Of a stretch of DNA of 36,574 bases, positions 35,184-36,574 are shown in pieces. A program made the translations under genes and the position numbers. The notes beneath the pieces are model-generated. The model searched no databases. It was not told the DNA's origin and saw only the letters and a program-made list of their open reading frames with translations. Positions within the stretch are counted from its first letter, which is position 1. The number at the start of each line of letters is the position of its first letter. The stretch comes from Lysobacter sp. Root690 (GTDB lineage: Bacteria; Pseudomonadota; Gammaproteobacteria; Xanthomonadales; Xanthomonadaceae). Location of the stretch: assembly GCF_001427785.1 (NCBI RefSeq), contig NZ_LMHM01000010.1, forward strand, positions 1 to 36,574, given 5' to 3'.

Positions 35184-35714
35184 ATGTCCGCGATTCTCCT
35201 TTCCACGCCGCGCCGCGCGCCGTCGCGCTTGCTGATCGCCGCCGCGATCGCCCTGACCCTGGTCGCGCCGGCCGCGCTGGCGCAGTCGAAGATCGAACAA
35301 CAGATGAGCGCCGAGCAGTTCAAGGCCGCCGGCCTGGATCAGCTGAGCCCGGAGCAGCTGAGCAACCTGAACGCCTGGCTCAACCGCACCCTCGACAGCG
35401 AAACCAGCAAGGCCGTGGTCAAGGCCAAGGAAGAAACCCGCGCCCAGGTCAAGCACGAAAACCGCGGCTTTCTCGGCTCGGGTTCGCGCGAAGCGGTGGT
35501 GGCGCGCATGACCGGCCCGTTCAACGGCTTCGCGCGCGGCCAGACCTACATCCTCGACAACGGCCAGGAATGGCGTCAGGACGACAACGCCGATCTGCCC
35601 GGCGTGCATCTGGACGCGCCGCAGGTGCGCATCACCCCCAGCGTGATCGGCAACGTCTGGTACATGGCGGTGCAGGGCTACAACACCCGCGCCAAGGTCA
35701 CCCGGACCAAGTAA
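35184..35714 (+). CDS. Secreted protein of unknown function, paralogue 1
   Basis: This 176-residue protein has a signal peptide cut near residue 33 (VAPAALA, then QSK) and GAGGAA 8 bases before the ATG. The mature part opens with MSAEQFKAAGLDQLSPEQLSNLN, a helical motif shared with the next gene. A charged linker and a beta-rich end (GQTYILDNGQEWRQ, APQVRITPSVIGNVWYMAVQG, AKVTR) follow. It probably works in the periplasm or outside. I know such proteins only as conserved hypotheticals of Xanthomonad-type genomes. Confidence 0.85.
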   Translation: MSAILLSTPRRAPSRLLIAAAIALTLVAPAALAQSKIEQQMSAEQFKAAGLDQLSPEQLSNLNAWLNRTLDSETSKAVVKAKEETRAQVKHENRGFLGSGSREAVVARMTGPFNGFARGQTYILDNGQEWRQDDNADLPGVHLDAPQVRITPSVIGNVWYMAVQGYNTRAKVTRTK

Positions 35715-35766
35715 GCTGCGCGACGACGACCGATTCCCTTTTGCATCTTATTTTCGGAGTGTTCTC

Positions 35767-36252
35767 ATGCGTGCGTTCGCCCCACTGAGCCTTGCCGTGC
35801 TGCTCGCCGTCTCCGCCGGCGCGAGCGCGGCCGAACGTCATTACCTTCCCGTCGAGCAGCGCTTCAGCGCCGAGCAGATGCAGGCCACTGGCCTGTCGAC
35901 GCTGTCGCCCGCGCAGCTGACGTTGTTGAACGAACTGTTGAGCCAGGATCAGACCAAGGCGGTCGCCGAAGCCGAGCGCAAGATCCAGGCCGAGCGCAAC
36001 GACCCGTTCTCCAAGGTCGCCGCCGATCCGATCCACTCCACCATCCAGGGCGAGTTCCGCGGCTTCTCCGGCGGCAGCGTGATCGTGCTCGACAACGGCC
36101 AGCGCTGGCGGGTGATCGACGGTTCGCTGTTCATCGGCAAGCCGGTGACGTCGCCTAAGGTCACGATCAAGCCCGGCATGATGGGCGCGTGGTATCTCGA
36201 GGTGGATGGGCAGATTCCGAAGGCCAAGGTCAAGCGGGTCGACGGGGGTTGA
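35767..36252 (+). CDS. Secreted protein of unknown function, paralogue 2
   Basis: This 161-residue protein has signal peptide MRAFAPLSLAVLLAVSAGASAA and GGAG 7 bases before the ATG. It aligns by eye with the preceding gene: FSAEQMQATGLSTLSPAQLTLLN, then VIVLDNGQRWRVIDG, VTIKPGMMGAWYLEVDG and KAKVKRV. The 52-base gap and shared strand suggest an operon born by tandem duplication; the intrinsic terminator at 36315 closes it. Function unknown. Confidence 0.85.
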   Translation: MRAFAPLSLAVLLAVSAGASAAERHYLPVEQRFSAEQMQATGLSTLSPAQLTLLNELLSQDQTKAVAEAERKIQAERNDPFSKVAADPIHSTIQGEFRGFSGGSVIVLDNGQRWRVIDGSLFIGKPVTSPKVTIKPGMMGAWYLEVDGQIPKAKVKRVDGG

Positions 36253-36314
36253 GGTTTCGACTTCGGCTGGCGGTCGCGCGGTTGATCGCGCGATGAGCCG
36301 CTAATAATTGATCG

Positions 36315-36341
36315 CAAACGCCGGCGCATAGCCGGCGTTTG
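36315..36341 (+). terminator. Strong intrinsic terminator after the secreted-protein pair
   Basis: A perfect 11-bp stem (CAAACGCCGGC with GCCGGCGTTTG) and a 5-base loop GCATA is followed by TATTTG. It lies 62 bases after the stop of the second paralogue. Confidence 0.85.
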
Positions 36342-36574
36342 TATTTGTGGGATGCCGCTCGCGATGTGCGCGCTTGATTCGCGCATTCTCATCGAAGATT
36401 CGTCGCCGCGCGTGGTTCGCGGTCGCGGCTAGCGCCGCTCCTACAGGCAGGCCACGCAGCTTTTGTTTGAGCTCGAAGCCGCGCAGTTCACCCAGCGCTG
36501 CGAAGCCACGCACTCGCGTTAGTAACAGCACACCCGAAGGGCGGCGTGCAGGATGCACGCCGTGCGCCACCGGG
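36342..36574. other. Terminal non-coding stretch
   Basis: Apart from the REP-like element no gene is supported up to the window edge. The reading frame on the minus strand here translates the repeat and has no domain. Confidence 0.45.
36417..36446 (-). repeat. REP-like element of the GTAGGAGCGGC family
   Basis: On the minus strand this reads GTAGGAGCGGCGCTAGCCGC followed by GACCGCG. I recognise it as a widespread REP-type intergenic repeat in Pseudomonas and Xanthomonadaceae. It is partly palindromic (GCGGC and GCCGC arms). A single copy is visible. Confidence 0.75.

Noticed and set aside
36301-36570. An 89-codon minus-strand frame at the right edge
   Set aside because: Its middle translates the REP-like element (LPVGAALAATA), a well-known artefact, and it overlaps the terminator.

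Overview
This window looks like chromosomal DNA of a high-GC gammaproteobacterium of the Xanthomonadaceae/Lysobacter group. The reasons are about two-thirds G+C in most coding lines, Xanthomonad-like housekeeping genes (PBP1b, YoaA-type helicase, TsaB, RelA with the EFDD synthetase motif), and short palindromic intergenic repeats of the kinds I associate with Xanthomonadaceae. No transposase, integrase, rRNA, tRNA or CRISPR was seen. The genus is an inference from style and context; I ran no search.

Layout. Almost everything is read on the minus strand. Bases 1-3862 hold the 5' part (1287 codons) of a very large secreted protein that runs off the window: signal peptide, two YD/RHS-type motifs, two IPT/TIG domains and tandem repeats of about 215 residues. 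A small lipoprotein gene lies upstream of it. Bases 4781-11548 are a cell-envelope and maintenance cluster in the order mrcB (PBP1b), a TPR lipoprotein resembling the PBP1b activator LpoP, a YoaA/DinG-family Fe-S helicase and a VOC protein, packed within 3-16 bases of one another. A repeat-filled gap of about 400 bases separates these from tsaB. Bases 11897-13859 hold two coupled family-2 glycosyltransferases. A secreted glycosidase-like protein with Ig-like domains (14259-15764) and a membrane-anchored TPR-like protein (16233-17879) follow.

The dominant feature is one 14-kb gene (18243-32240, 4665 aa). It encodes a giant YD/RHS-repeat protein with six Ig/cadherin-like domains set inside the YD array, a LysM domain, an Ala/Gly-rich hydrophobic segment and a short C-terminal module that looks like a toxin tip. 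A 91-codon gene overlaps its stop codon by ATGA and is the obvious immunity candidate. Both the tip and this small gene are lower in G+C than the body. Together they look like a polymorphic toxin-immunity locus of non-standard architecture, because I see no canonical RHS core motif. This is the best candidate here for a little-described system. Its function is inferred from architecture and position only.

To the right of it is an unusual non-coding region (32241-32918) with two inverted C/G-rich palindromic elements, each attached to an oppositely oriented hexanucleotide array. Then come relA on the minus strand and, divergently, two tandem paralogous secreted proteins on the plus strand, ending at a strong intrinsic terminator near 36315-36341.
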